Shown: positions 32,240 to 44,763, counted from the stretch's first letter. The stretch: DNA of 64,000 nucleotides from Leptasterias polaris (GCA_037783415.1 JAZGTN010000022.1:5363501-5427500); one strand, 5' to 3'. Made by a program: numbers and translations. The notes: generated by a model from the sequence alone, not told the origin.

Positions 32240-33267
32240 AATAACAATTCTGGTATTTCAGTCTAAAGGTGTACTCTCATACATGTGAATGCATTTTGCT
32301 TTGGTACAATAATACAATAACCTGTATCATGTTTTTTGCCACTTGGTTTTTAGAAATACGGTAAAACCTAAAAAACAAAAACCACCAAAACAAGCAACAA
32401 CAAAAAGGAGATCAAAAACAGTGGAACTAGATACTAGTTAGCTCAAAAAGCATCGTACAACAAAGTTGCTGGTGACTAATAAGACAACATCTAGGAAAGC
32501 AAAAGAAAAAACCCGGAATTGAATGATTTGTTTTTTCAGAACTTTCACTGTACCATAAATATCCAACAGAGAATACCTGTATGAGGTGCATATTTAACAA
32601 TTATTATTTCAATTATTGAAATTGAAAACTTGTCAATGATTATGCTCACATAATACGTATTTTTGGAAACCTTTGAAGGTGAATGAGAAACGGTTTACTA
32701 TACACTGCTAGTCTTTTTGGCATGTTTTTGGCATGGCGTCATGAAAATTGCCTCACCCTGCTCTGCAAATTTTAGGTTTTTTGTGTTTTTGAAAAATTGG
32801 TATTGTAAGTAACTCGCTCTATAGTTCCTTATGCTTTGACATGGAGGCCTTTCAAAAAGCATGAGTAATATTGCCAAAATACCTTCCAATAAAGAACAAT
32901 AACTATTCTGGGGACTTGAAAGTATGTCAGTGTCATTCTGATAAAAATAATAAATTCTAAATTTAATGTACAATAAAATATTATAGCATTTAAACTTCAT
33001 TAGTCATGTGTTTTACTTTTCTCAGAGTTATTTCACAGACTCTTTTCCCAATCACCAAACTATGAGAAAGACAAGGTAGAACTGCAGGACTGTATTTACC
33101 ATTGCGATGTTTCAAATTTAATTGCACTCTACAATGTGATAGATGTCTGCACTCCCCAACACTCTTCATGTCAACCTTTATTCACTACTAGGAAAAGAAA
33201 ATGAGCAAAACTTGTCAGTTAACTTACCCTTGAAAGATGTTTGTTGTGGTGATATTGGTTATTTAAA
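32240..33267. other. AT-rich non-coding DNA before the satellite
   Basis: No ORF with coding character, RNA gene or recognisable element. Short A/T homopolymers only. Confidence 0.65.
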
Positions 33268-34838
33268 CTTGACCCAAATTGATCAAAATGCTTGACATTG
33301 TGATTTTTTATCCAAATAGGATAGGCTGGACTTGCCCCTTGTAAATTGTTTAATTTTTGATCCAAATTTGATAAAAATGCTAGACTTACCCCTTGTGATT
33401 TTTTCATTTTTGGACCCAAATTTGATGAAAATGCTGGACTTTTAGCACATTTAACCTAGTTGTTACCCATTCTTCTAATTTTTTCAATTTTGGACTACAA
33501 TTTGATGAAAATGCTGGACTTACTACCCCTTGTGATTTTTTCAATTTTGGACCCAAATTTGATGAAAATGCTGGACTTACCCCTTGTGATTTTTTCAATT
33601 ATGGACCCAAATTTGATGAAAATGTTGGACTAACCCCTTGTGATTTTTTCAATTTTGGACCCAAATTTGATGAAAATGCTGGACTAACCCCTTGTGATTT
33701 TTTCATTTTTGGACCCAAATTTGATGAAAATGCTGGACTTGCCCTTGTGATTCTTTCATTTTTGGACACAAATTTGATGAAAATGTTAGACTACCCTTGT
33801 GATATTTGTTCGTTTTTGGACACAAATTTGATGAAAATGCTGGACTAACCCCTTGTGTTTTGTTCGTTTTTGGACACAAATTTGATGAAAATGCTGGACT
33901 AACTAACCCCTTGTGATTTTTTCACTTTTGGACCCAAATTTGATGAAAATGCTGGACTAACCCCTTGTGATTTTTTTCACTTTTGGACCCAAATTTGATG
34001 AAAATGCGGGACTAACCCCTTGTGATTTGTTCATTTTTGGACCCAAATTTGATGAAAATGCTAGACTACCCTTGTGATATTTGTTCGTTTTTGGACACAA
34101 ATTTGATGAAAATGCTGGACTAACCCCTTGTGATTTATTCGTTTTTGGACACAAATTTGATGAATATGCTGGACTAACCCCTTGTGTTTTTTTCAATTTT
34201 GGACCAAAATTTGATGAAAATGCTGGACTTACCCCTTGTGATATTTGTTCGTTTTTGGACACAAATTTGATGAAAATGCTAGACTACCCTTGTGATATTT
34301 GTTTGTTTTTGGACACAAATTTGATGAAAATGCTGGACTAACCCCTTGTGATTTATTCGTTTTTGGACACAAATTTGATGAATATGCTGGACTAACTAAC
34401 CCCTTGTGATTTTTTCAATTTTGGACCAAAATTTGATGAAAATGCTGGACTTACCCCTTGTAATTTTTTTCATTTTTTGACCAAAATTTGATGAAAATGC
34501 TGGACTAACCCCTTGTGATTTTTTCATTTTTTGACCAAAATTTGATAAAAATGCTGATGAATGCTGATTTGATGAATAACCCCTTGTGATTTTTTTCACT
34601 TTTGGACACAAATTTGATGAAAATGCTGGACTAACCCCTTGTGATTTTTTCAATTTTGGACAAAAATGTTTTGAAAATGCTGGACTTACCCCTTGTGATT
34701 TTTTTCATTTTTGGACACAAATTTGATGAAAATGCTGGACTAACCCCTTGTGATTTTGTCCACTTTTGGACACAAATTTGATGAAAATGCTGGACTAACC
34801 CCTTGTGATTTTTTTCATTTTTGGACACAATTTTGATG
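33268..34838. repeat. 54-bp satellite, left block (diverged)
   Basis: Units of CCAAATTTGATGAAAATGCT plus GGACTAACCCCTTGTGATTT plus TTTCATTTTTGGAC, clearly diverged at the left edge (33268-33480) and with many one-to-four-base indels. The ATTTTGATG at 34830-34838 is the left copy of the target duplication of the retrotransposon. Confidence 0.95.
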
Positions 34839-37201
34839 ATGATGATGTCGTATGCTATACTGATCTCGTTCTAAAGTCCGTAAGCCAGTTTACAGCTGGG
34901 TCCTCAGCCAGGTGAAGGGCTTCGATGCCGCCATCAAGGTGAGAGAGTGGGCAGTCGACTATCACATGGCGCATCGTCTGGGGTTCGCCACAGTCACAAA
35001 GCGGAGACGCAAGGTAGCCCCACTTGTGTAGGCTACTGCGGCATGGCCCTGCGTCGGTACGGAACCGGTTCAAGAGGCACCAGTGGCCGCGGGGGAGGTC
35101 CATTCCCGGCAGCTGGATGGTGGGGTCGGCGACCAGGAACTTGTGCGGGACGTCGGTATGGTCTCGCCACCGTGTGCGCCATAGATCTTTAGCGGTCACT
35201 GCACTGTCCGGTACATTGGACCAGATTGGGTTTCTAGACTTAAGTCTAGGCCTAGGGTGGAAGTCAAGGTCACTGAGGAGAGGGAGGTCAGGATTGGATT
35301 GGATCTTACAGACCAGCCTTGATGTGGCAATCTCTCTTCGGATGTCTGGAGGGGCAATGTTGCTCAGGACTGGGAGCCAATCTGTCCTTGTACAGCGAAC
35401 GGCACCAGTGATGGTTCTCATAGTGTCGTTTAGTTGGACGTCGACGAGACTGGTGTGGACAGAGTTCCTCCAAACTGGAGCACAGTACTCAGCCACTGAG
35501 TAGCAAAGGGCTAGAGCAGATGAACGGAGTGTCTTTGCCTTTGCTCCCCAGGTTGTACCGGCGAGCATGTGGATCAAGTTGTTTCTGGTCCGAATTTTGG
35601 CAGCCACTTTCTGGAGGTGAGGTTTGAAGGTGAGTGTACGGTCCAGGGTGACGCCAAGATAAGTCGGTCTGGGGGCGTGGCTCAAACGTTTTCCGTTGAG
35701 AAAGATGTCTAGCTCTTGGTCGCTTCTGGCATTGTGCAGGTGAAAAACACTGGATACTGTTTTGGCGACACTGGGCTGAAGTCGCCAGCGTTTACAGTAT
35801 TCACTGATCTTTGCTATGTCATCGTTGATAGTGGAGCCGAGGTCTTCAAACTTTCCTGCTTGATGGGCAAGGCAGATGTCGTCAGCATAGATGAACTTTC
35901 GGCACATGGTGGCTGGGAGGTCATTTGTGTACAGATTGAACAGGATGGGTGCCAGAACTGATCCTTGTGGCAAGCCGTTCTTCTGCATTCTCCAGGAGCT
36001 GCTTGTGTCTCCCATATGGACACGAAACCGTCGTTGTTGCAACAGCAGTTCAACTGTGTCAACAGCCCAGCGTGGTAAGACTTTAGAGATTTTGACTAGC
36101 AGACCTTTGTGCCATACAGTGTCGTATGCAGCAGTCAGATCGAGAAAAACGGCGCCAGTCTTTAAGCGTTGCTGGTATCCGTTTTCAATGTAGGTGGTGA
36201 GTGCAAGAACTTGATCTTGAGTACTTCTGCCAGAACGGAAACCTGCTTGCTCGATTTGAAGTACTTCCTCTATGATTGGCTTGATGCGATGGAGGATGAT
36301 CCGCTCTAACAGTTTGTAGCACATTGAGAGGAGGGAGATCGGACGATAGCTGGAAGCCAGTTTTGGGTCTTTCCCAGGTTTTGGGATGGCGATGGTTTTA
36401 GCGGTTCTCCAGGTTTTGGGAAGACTTTTCACCGAAATAACTCGTGAAAGGAAGGCTGCTAGCCAGTTTCTTGCTGCAGGTCCCAGATGTTTCAGGAATT
36501 CGGGGTGGATATTGTCATATCCTGGGGCTTTACCACACTTCAGGTCTTTCAAGGCTGTATTCACTTCTTCGATGGTAATTGGAGTTGATGTTGCAGTTTC
36601 AGCTTCTGGTCTTGACTTCTTGAAGGATCGCCATTCTTGTGTGGTCTCGTGTTTGATCTGTTTGTCAATCGGAGCTTTCCCCACTTTGATGAGGTGGCTA
36701 GCTACTGCATTTGGTTTGACTGATGGTCTGGTCGAGTTGGACGGTTGTTGGTTGGAGCCAAGGTGGCGGATGAGGTTCCAGCTTTTCCGACTTGAGTGTG
36801 TGAAGTTCAAGTTGCTAGTGGTTTCCTCCCATCTTAATTGGCGGGCATTATCAAGGCACTCAATGAGGTGGTCGGCAATGTCTGGATCGCCTGAGCTAGT
36901 GAACTCTTCAAGAAGTTGTTGGCATTCAGAGTCTAGGCACGGAATGTAGGTAGGCCGGAAGCCTCGCGGGATGTTGGCCTTGGCTGCTTTGAAGATTGCT
37001 TTGGTGAATCTAGTGTATGCTTCAGTCACTGAGGGCTCTTTGGTGGGGATGCAAACAACACTCTTTTCAAGCTGTTCAGAGAATTTTGTCCAGTTTGCCT
37101 TACGGAAGTTCCAGCGTGGTTTTTGTAGCGATCTGGTTATTGGGATGCGTAACCCAACGTGGGTCACAATAGGCCTATGTTGACTCCTTGGAAAGTCATC
37201 C
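34839..37201 (-). mobile_element. 5'-truncated non-LTR retrotransposon inserted in the satellite
   Basis: The 2.36-kb insert runs on the minus strand and is flanked by a 9-bp direct repeat ATTTTGATG at 34830-34838 and 37202-37210, both within satellite sequence. On the element's strand the 3' end is a short (CAT)n-type tail about 15-25 bases after the stop codon; the 5' end is cut inside the last motif of the endonuclease. Target duplication, a simple-sequence tail and 5' truncation are the signature of target-primed reverse transcription. Confidence 0.93.
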
Positions 37202-37203
37202 AT
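34855..37203 (-). CDS. Non-LTR retrotransposon reverse transcriptase (ORF2 C-terminal part)
   Basis: 782 codons open without a frameshift. It starts in the tail of an apurinic-type endonuclease (SQHRPI at residues 8-13, usually SDHRPI). The reverse transcriptase core follows: KAPGYDNIHPEFLKH near 230, SSYRPISLLSMCYKLLERII, motif A FLDLTAAYDTVWH, motif B NGLPQGSVLAPILFNLYTND, and the catalytic FIYADD near 465. A C-terminal cysteine/histidine knuckle (CDCGEPQTMRHVIVDC) lies near 748. The domain order fits the Jockey/CR1/RTE group of LINEs; I cannot fix the clade. The first ATG overlaps the target duplication, so it is supplied by the satellite and is not the native start. The catalytic residues are intact but most of the endonuclease is missing. 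Confidence 0.93.
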   Translation of the reverse strand: MDDFPRSQHRPIVTHVGLRIPITRSLQKPRWNFRKANWTKFSEQLEKSVVCIPTKEPSVTEAYTRFTKAIFKAAKANIPRGFRPTYIPCLDSECQQLLEEFTSSGDPDIADHLIECLDNARQLRWEETTSNLNFTHSSRKSWNLIRHLGSNQQPSNSTRPSVKPNAVASHLIKVGKAPIDKQIKHETTQEWRSFKKSRPEAETATSTPITIEEVNTALKDLKCGKAPGYDNIHPEFLKHLGPAARNWLAAFLSRVISVKSLPKTWRTAKTIAIPKPGKDPKLASSYRPISLLSMCYKLLERIILHRIKPIIEEVLQIEQAGFRSGRSTQDQVLALTTYIENGYQQRLKTGAVFLDLTAAYDTVWHKGLLVKISKVLPRWAVDTVELLLQQRRFRVHMGDTSSSWRMQKNGLPQGSVLAPILFNLYTNDLPATMCRKFIYADDICLAHQAGKFEDLGSTINDDIAKISEYCKRWRLQPSVAKTVSSVFHLHNARSDQELDIFLNGKRLSHAPRPTYLGVTLDRTLTFKPHLQKVAAKIRTRNNLIHMLAGTTWGAKAKTLRSSALALCYSVAEYCAPVWRNSVHTSLVDVQLNDTMRTITGAVRCTRTDWLPVLSNIAPPDIRREIATSRLVCKIQSNPDLPLLSDLDFHPRPRLKSRNPIWSNVPDSAVTAKDLWRTRWRDHTDVPHKFLVADPTIQLPGMDLPRGHWCLLNRFRTDAGPCRSSLHKWGYLASPLCDCGEPQTMRHVIVDCPLSHLDGGIEALHLAEDPAVNWLTDFRTRSV

Positions 37204-39380
37204 TTTGATGAAAATGCGGGACTAACCCCTTGTGATTTTTTAATTTTTTGACCAAAATTTGATAAAAATGCTGATGAATGCTGATTTGATGAAAATGCTG
37301 GACTTTTTTCAATTATTCAATTATTCATACAAATTGGACAGGCTGGACTTACTCCTTGTGAATGTTTCTCTTTTTGATCCAACTTTGATAAAAAGGCTGG
37401 ACTAACCCTTGTAATTTTTAAAATTTTGACCCAAAATTGATATAAATGCTGGACTATCCTTGGGCTATCCTTGTGAGTTTTGTAATATTTTATCCAAATT
37501 AGATAGGCTTGTGAATTTTTCTGTTTTTGACCCCTTGTGATTTTTTCATTTTTGGACCCAAATTTGATGAAAATGCTGGACTAACCCCTTGTCATTTTTT
37601 CAATATTGGACCCAAATTTGATGAAAATGCTGGACCAACCCCTTGTGATTTTTTCAATTTTGGACCAAAATGTTTTGAAAATGCTGGACTTACCCCTTGT
37701 GATTTTTTCCACTTTTGGACACAAATTTGATGAAAATGCTGGACTTACCCCTTGTGATTTTTTCATTTTTCGACCTAAATTTGATGAAAATGCTGGACTA
37801 ACCCCTTGTGTTTTTTTCATTTTTTGACCCAAATTTGATGAAAATGCTGGACTAACCCCTTGTGATTTTTTCAATTTTGGACAAAAATGTTTTGAAAATG
37901 CTGGACTTACCCCTTGTGATTTTTTTCATTTTTGGACACAAATTTGATGAAAATGCTGGACTAACCCCTTATGATTTGTTCGTTTTTGGACCCAAATTTG
38001 ATGAAAATGCTGGACAAACCCCTTGTGATTTTTTCATTTTTGGACCCAAATTTGATGAAAATGCTGGACTAACCCCTTGTGATTTTTTTCACTTTTTGAC
38101 ACAAATTTGATGAAAATGCTGGACTAACCCCTTGTGATTTGTTCGTTTTTGGACCCAAATTTGATGAAAATGCTGGACAAACCCCTTGTCATTTTTTCAA
38201 TATTGGACCCAAATTTGATGAAAATGCTGGACCAACCCCTTGTGATTTTTTCAATTTTGGACCAAAATGTTTTGAAAATGCTGGACTTACCCCTTGTGAT
38301 TTTTTCCACTTTTGGACACAAATTTGATGAAAATGCTGGACTTACCCCTTGTGATTTTTTCATTTTTGGACCTAAATTTGATGAAAATGCTGGACTAACC
38401 CCTTGTGATTTTTTCAATTTTGGACAAAAATGTTTTGAAAATGCTGGACTTACCCCTTGTGATTTTTTTCATTTTTGGACACAAATTTGATGAAAATGCT
38501 GGACTAACCCCTTGTGATTTTTTTCACTTTTGGACACATTTGATGAAAATGCTGGACTAACCCCTTGTGATTTGTTCGTTTTTGGACCCAAATTTGATGA
38601 ATATGCTGGACAAACCCCTTGTGATTTTTTCATTTTTGGACCCAAATTTGATGAAAATGCTGGACTAACCCCTTGTGATTTTTTTCACTTTTGGACACAA
38701 ATTTGATGAAAATGCTGGACTAACCCCTTGTGATTTGTTCGTTTTTGGACCCAAATTTGATGAAAATGCTGGACAAACCCCTTGTGATTTTTTCATTTTT
38801 GGACCCAAATTTGATGAAAATGCTGGACAAACCCCTTGTGATTTTTTCATTTTTGGACCCAAATTTGATGAAAATGCTGGACTAACCCCTTGTGATTTTT
38901 TTCACTTTTGGACACAAATTTGATGAAAATGCTGGACAAACCCCTTGTCATTTTTTCATTTTTGGACCCAAATTTGATGAAAATGCTGGACAAACCCCTT
39001 GTCATTTTTTCAATATTGGACCCAAATTTGATGAAAATGCTGGACCAACCCCTTGTGATTTTTTCAATTTTGGACCAAAATGTTTTGAAAATGCTGGACT
39101 TACCCCTTGTGATTTTTTCCACTTTTGGACACAAATTTGATGAAAATGCTGGACTAACCCCTTGTGATTTTTTTCACTTTTGGACACAAATTTGATGAAA
39201 ATGCTGGACTAACCCCTTGTGATTTGTTCGTTTTTGGACCCAAATTTGATGAATATGCTGGACAAACCCCTTGTGATTTTTTCATTTTTGGACCCAAATT
39301 TGATGAAAATGCTGGACTAACCCCTTGTGATTTTTTTCACTTTTGGACACAAATTTGATGAAAATGCTGGACTAACCCCT
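37202..39380. repeat. 54-bp satellite, middle block with a duplicated edge segment
   Basis: Diverged units with lost homology at 37300-37530 (a segment repeated at 43984-44240), then regular 54-bp units. Variant units with GGACCAAAATGTTTTGAAAA occur at irregular spacing here. Confidence 0.95.
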
Positions 39381-42300
39381 TGTGATTTTTTCACTTTTGG
39401 ACACATTTGATGAAAATGCTGGACTAACCCCTTGTGATTTGTTCGTTTTTGGACCCAAATTTGATGAATATGCTGGACAAACCCCTTGTGATTTTTTCAT
39501 TTTTGGACCCAAATTTGATGAAAATGCTGGACTAACCCCTTGTGATTTTTTTCACTTTTGGACACAAATTTGATGAAAATGCTGGACTAACCCCTTGTGA
39601 TTTGTTCGTTTTTGGACCCAAATTTGATGAAAATGCTGGACAAACCCCTTGTGATTTTTTCATTTTTGGACCCAAATTTGATGAAAATGCTGGACAAACC
39701 CCTTGTGATTTTTTCATTTTTGGACCCAAATTTGATGAAAATGCTGGACTTGTGATTTTTTTCACTTTTGGACACAAATTTGATGAAAATGCTGGACAAA
39801 CCCCTTGTCATTTTTTCATTTTTGGACCCAAATTTGATGAAAATGCTGGACAAACCCCTTGTGATTTTTTCAATTTTGGACCAAAATGTTTTGAAAATGC
39901 TGGACTTACCCCTTGTGATTTTTTCCACTTTTGGACACAAATTTGATGAAAATGCTGGACTAACCCCTTGTGATTTTTTCACTTTTGGACACATTTGATG
40001 AAAATGCTGGACTAACCCCTTGTGATTTGTTCGTTTTTGGACCCAAATTTGATGAATATGCTGGACAAACCCCTTGTGATTTTTTCATTTTTGGACCCAA
40101 ATTTGATGAAAATGCTGGACTAACCCCTTGTGATTTTTTTCACTTTTGGACACAAATTTGATGAAAATGCTGGACTAACCCCTTGTGATTTGTTCGTTTT
40201 TGGACCCAAATTTGATGAAAATGCTGGACAAACCCCTTGTGATTTTTTCATTTTTGGACCCAAATTTGATGAAAATGCTGGACAAACCCCTTGTGATTTT
40301 TTCATTTTTGGACCCAAATTTGATGAAAATGCTGGACTTGTGATTTTTTTCACTTTTGGACACAAATTTGATGAAAATGCTGGACAAACCCCTTGTAATT
40401 TTTTCATTTTTGGACCCAAATTTGATGAAAATGCTGGACAAACCCCTTGTGATTTTTTCAATTTTGGACCAAAATGTTTTGAAAATGCTGGACTTACCCC
40501 TTGTGATTTTTTCCACTTTTGGACACAAATTTGATGAAAATGCTGGACTAACCCCTTGTGATTTTTTCACTTTTGGACACATTTGATGAAAATGCTGGAC
40601 TAACCCCTTGTGATTTGTTCGTTTTTGGACCCAAATTTGATGAATATGCTGGACAAACCCCTTGTGATTTTTTCATTTTTGGACCCAAATTTGATGAAAA
40701 TGCTGGACTAACCCCTTGTGATTTTTTTCACTTTTGGACACAAATTTGATGAAAATGCTGGACTAACCCCTTGTGATTTGTTCGTTTTTGGACCCAAATT
40801 TGATGAAAATGCTGGACAAACCCCTTGTGATTTTTTCATTTTTGGACCCAAATTTGATGAAAATGCTGGACAAACCCCTTGTGATTTTTTCATTTTTGGA
40901 CCCAAATTTGATGAAAATGCTGGACTTGTGATTTTTTTCACTTTTGGACACAAATTTGATGAAAATGCTGGACAAACGTCTTGTCATTTTTTCATTTTTG
41001 GACCCAAATTTGATGAAAATGCTGGACAAACCCCTTGTGATTTTTTCAATTTTGGACCAAAATGTTTTGAAAATGCTGGACTTACCCCTTGTGATTTTTT
41101 CCACTTTTGGACACAAATTTGATGAAAATGCTGGACTAACCCCTTGTGATTTTTTTCACTTTTGGACACAAATTTGATGAAAATGCTGGACTAACCCCTT
41201 GTGATTTGTTCGTTTTTGGACCCAAATTTGATGAATATGCTGGACAAACCCCTTGTGATTTTTTCATTTTTGGACCCAAATTTGATGAAAATGCTGGACT
41301 AACCCCTTGTGATTTTTTTCACTTTTGGACACAAATTTGATGAAAATGCTGGACTAACCCCTTGTGATTTTTTCATTTTTGGACCCAAATTTGATGAAAA
41401 TGCTGGACAAACCCCTTGTGATTTTTTCATTTTTGGACCCAAATTTGATGAAAATGCTGGACAAACCCCTTGTGATTTTTTCATTTTTGGACCCAAATTT
41501 GATGAAAATGCTGGACAAACCCCTTGTGATTTTTTCATTTTTGGACCCAAATTTGATGAAAATGCTGGACTTGTGATTTTTTTCACTTTTGGACACAAAT
41601 TTGATGAAAATGCTGGACAAACCCCTTGTCATTTTTTCATTTTTGGACCCAAATTTGATGAAAATGCTGGACAAACCCCTTGTGATTTTTTCAATTTTGG
41701 ACCAAAATGTTTTGAAAATGCTGGACTTACCCCTTGTGATTTTTTCCACTTTTGGACACAAATTTGATGAAAATGCTGGACTAACCCCTTGTGATTTTTT
41801 CACTTTTGGACACATTTGATGAAAATGCTGGACTAACCCCTTGTGATTTGTTCGTTTTTGGACCCAAATTTGATGAATATGCTGGACAAACCCCTTGTGA
41901 TTTTTTCATTTTTGGACCCAAATTTGATGAAAATGCTGGACTAACCCCTTGTGATTTTTTTCACTTTTGGACACAAATTTGATGAAAATGCTGGACTAAC
42001 CCCTTGTGATTTGTTCGTTTTTGGACCCAAATTTGATGAAAATGCTGGACAAACCCCTTGTGATTTTTTCATTTTTGGACCCAAATTTGATGAAAATGCT
42101 GGACAAACCCCTTGTGATTTTTTCATTTTTGGACCCAAATTTGATGAAAATGCTGGACTTGTGATTTTTTTCACTTTTGGACACAAATTTGATGAAAATG
42201 CTGGACAAACCCCTTGTAATTTTTTCATTTTTGGACCCAAATTTGATGAAAATGCTGGACAAACCCCTTGTGATTTTTTCAATTTTGGACCAAAATGTTT

Positions 42301-43130
42301 TGAAAATGCTGGACTTACCCCTTGTGATTTTTTCCACTTTTGGACACAAATTTGATGAAAATGCTGGACTAACCCCTTGTGATTTTTTCACTTTTGGACA
42401 CATTTGATGAAAATGCTGGACTAACCCCTTGTGATTTGTTCGTTTTTGGACCCAAATTTGATGAATATGCTGGACAAACCCCTTGTGATTTTTTCATTTT
42501 TGGACCCAAATTTGATGAAAATGCTGGACTAACCCCTTGTGATTTTTTTCACTTTTGGACACAAATTTGATGAAAATGCTGGACTAACCCCTTGTGATTT
42601 GTTCGTTTTTGGACCCAAATTTGATGAAAATGCTGGACAAACCCCTTGTGATTTTTTCATTTTTGGACCCAAATTTGATGAAAATGCTGGACAAACCCCT
42701 TGTGATTTTTTCATTTTTGGACCCAAATTTGATGAAAATGCTGGACTTGTGATTTTTTTCACTTTTGGACACAAATTTGATGAAAATGCTGGACAAACCC
42801 CTTGTCATTTTTTCATTTTTGGACCCAAATTTGATGAAAATGCTGGACAAACCCCTTGTGATTTTTTTAATTTTGGACCAAAATGTTTTGAAAATGCTGG
42901 ACTTACCCCTTGTGATTTTTTCCACTTTTGGACACAAATTTGATGAAAATGCTGGACTAACCCCTTGTGATTTTTTTCACTTTTGGACACAAATTTGATG
43001 AAAATGCTGGACTAACCCCTTGTGATTTGTTCGTTTTTGGACCCAAATTTGATGAATATGCTGGACAAACCCCTTGTGATTTTTTCATTTTTGGACCCAA
43101 ATTTGATGAAAATGCTGGACTAACCCCTTG
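39381..43130. repeat. 54-bp satellite, higher-order repeat block
   Basis: Corresponding units recur at 39542, 40130, 40718, 41309, 41951, 42539 and 43130, so spacings are 588, 588, 591, 642, 588 and 591 bp. Each period has about 11 basic units, including one GGACCAAAATGTTTTG variant. The group of three periods itself repeats: 39542 to 41309 is 1767 bp and 41309 to 43130 is 1821 bp, differing by one 54-bp unit. Confidence 0.93.
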
Positions 43131-44340
43131 TGATTTTTTTCACTTTTGGACACAAATTTGATGAAAATGCTGGACTAACCCCTTGTGATTTTTTCATTTT
43201 TGGACCCAAATTTGATGAAAATGCTGGACAAACCCCTTGTGATTTTTTCATTTTTGGACCCAAATTTGATGAAAATGCTGGACTAACCCCTTGTGATTTG
43301 TTCATTTTTGGACCCAAATTTGATGAAAATGCTAGACTACCCTTGTGATATTTGTTCGTTTTTGGACACAATTTTGATGAAAATGCTGGACTAACCCCAT
43401 GTGATTTGTTCGTTTTTGGACCCAAATTTGATGAAAATGCTGGACAAACCCCTTGTGATTTGTTCGTTTTTGGACCCAAATTTGATGAAAATGCTGGACA
43501 AACCCCTTGTGATTTTTTCATTTTTGGACCCAAATTTGATGAAAATGCTGGACCAACCCCTTGTGATTTTTTCAATTTTGGACCAAAATGTTTTGAAAAT
43601 GCTGGACTTACCCCTTGTGATTTTTTCCACTTTTGGACACAAATTTGATGAAAATGCTGGACTTACCCCTTGTGATTTTTTCATTTTTGGACCTAAATTT
43701 GATGAAAATGCTGGACTAACCCCTTGTGATTTTTTCATTTTTTGACCCAAATTTGATGAAAATGCTGGACTAACCCCTTGTGATTTTTTCAATTTTGGAC
43801 AAAAATGTTTTGAAAATGCTGGACTTACCCCTTGTGATTTTTTCCACTTTTGGACACAAATTTGATGAAAATGCTGGACTAACCCCTTGTGATTTTTTCC
43901 ACTTTTGGACACAATTTTGATGAAAATGCGGGACTAACCCCTTGTGATTTTTTCATTTTTGGACCCAAATTTGATGAAAATGCTGGACTTTTTTCAATTA
44001 TTCAATTATTCATACAAATTGGACAGGCTGGACTTACCCCTTGTGAATGTTTCTCTTTTTGATCCAACTTTGATAAAAAGGCTGGACTAACCCCCTTGTA
44101 ATTTTTCAAATTTTGACCCAAAATTGATAGAAATGCTGGACTATCCTTGGGCTGGACTTACCCCTTGTGAGTTTTGTAATATTTTATCCAAATTAGATAG
44201 GCTTGTGAATTTTTCTGTTTGCTTGTGAATTTTTCTGTTTTTGATCCAAATTGGATAAACATGCTGGACTTAATCCTTGTGAGTTTTTCAATTTTGGACC
44301 CAAATAATAAAAAAATGCAAGACTATAACCCTCTGTTTTT
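43131..44340. repeat. 54-bp satellite, right block (diverged edge)
   Basis: Regular units to about 43980, then decay into shorter, diverged units with GGATCCAAATT-like cores. Homology fades at about 44340. Confidence 0.93.
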
Positions 44341-44763
44341 GAACCTCAATTTTTGACCTAATTTTTGATAAAACGTTGTAGTTTTGTCAATTGTGGTAAA
44401 TTTAAAAAAAATGGAAGGATTCGCCCACCTATGTTTTTCAGTGAACAATAATCAGACACTACTCAAACTAAATACCTAACGCTTACTTTGGCTTTGTCAC
44501 CGTTTCAATATTTTACTTCTGTAAATAAACACATTATTACAAAATGGCAATAATTTATAGTTGTCTAATAACTCATGTTGTTTTTTAATGCAAGTAAGAC
44601 AAAATGCATGTTTTTTCAAATGACGCCTTACTACATACAATTGGTTGGTGCCGAGAGTGAGGTGTTAATAATATTGTGAGTGACCGTTTTAGTAGTGGTG
44701 CTAGTGCGATGGGGTTACGTTAAAACATGACGTTTTACAACAGAGTTAGGGTGAGGAGTATTC

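Noticed and set aside
34947..37183. Several plus-strand frames of 70-187 codons
   Set aside because: They are shadows opposite the 782-codon retrotransposon frame, which has clear reverse transcriptase motifs.
33957..43912. Many 60-173-codon frames with repeated GPKFDENAGLTPCDFF or KKSQGVSPAFSSN motifs
   Set aside because: They are translations of the 54-bp satellite, open on both strands and broken by 55-bp units. No start context, splice signal or domain supports a real gene.
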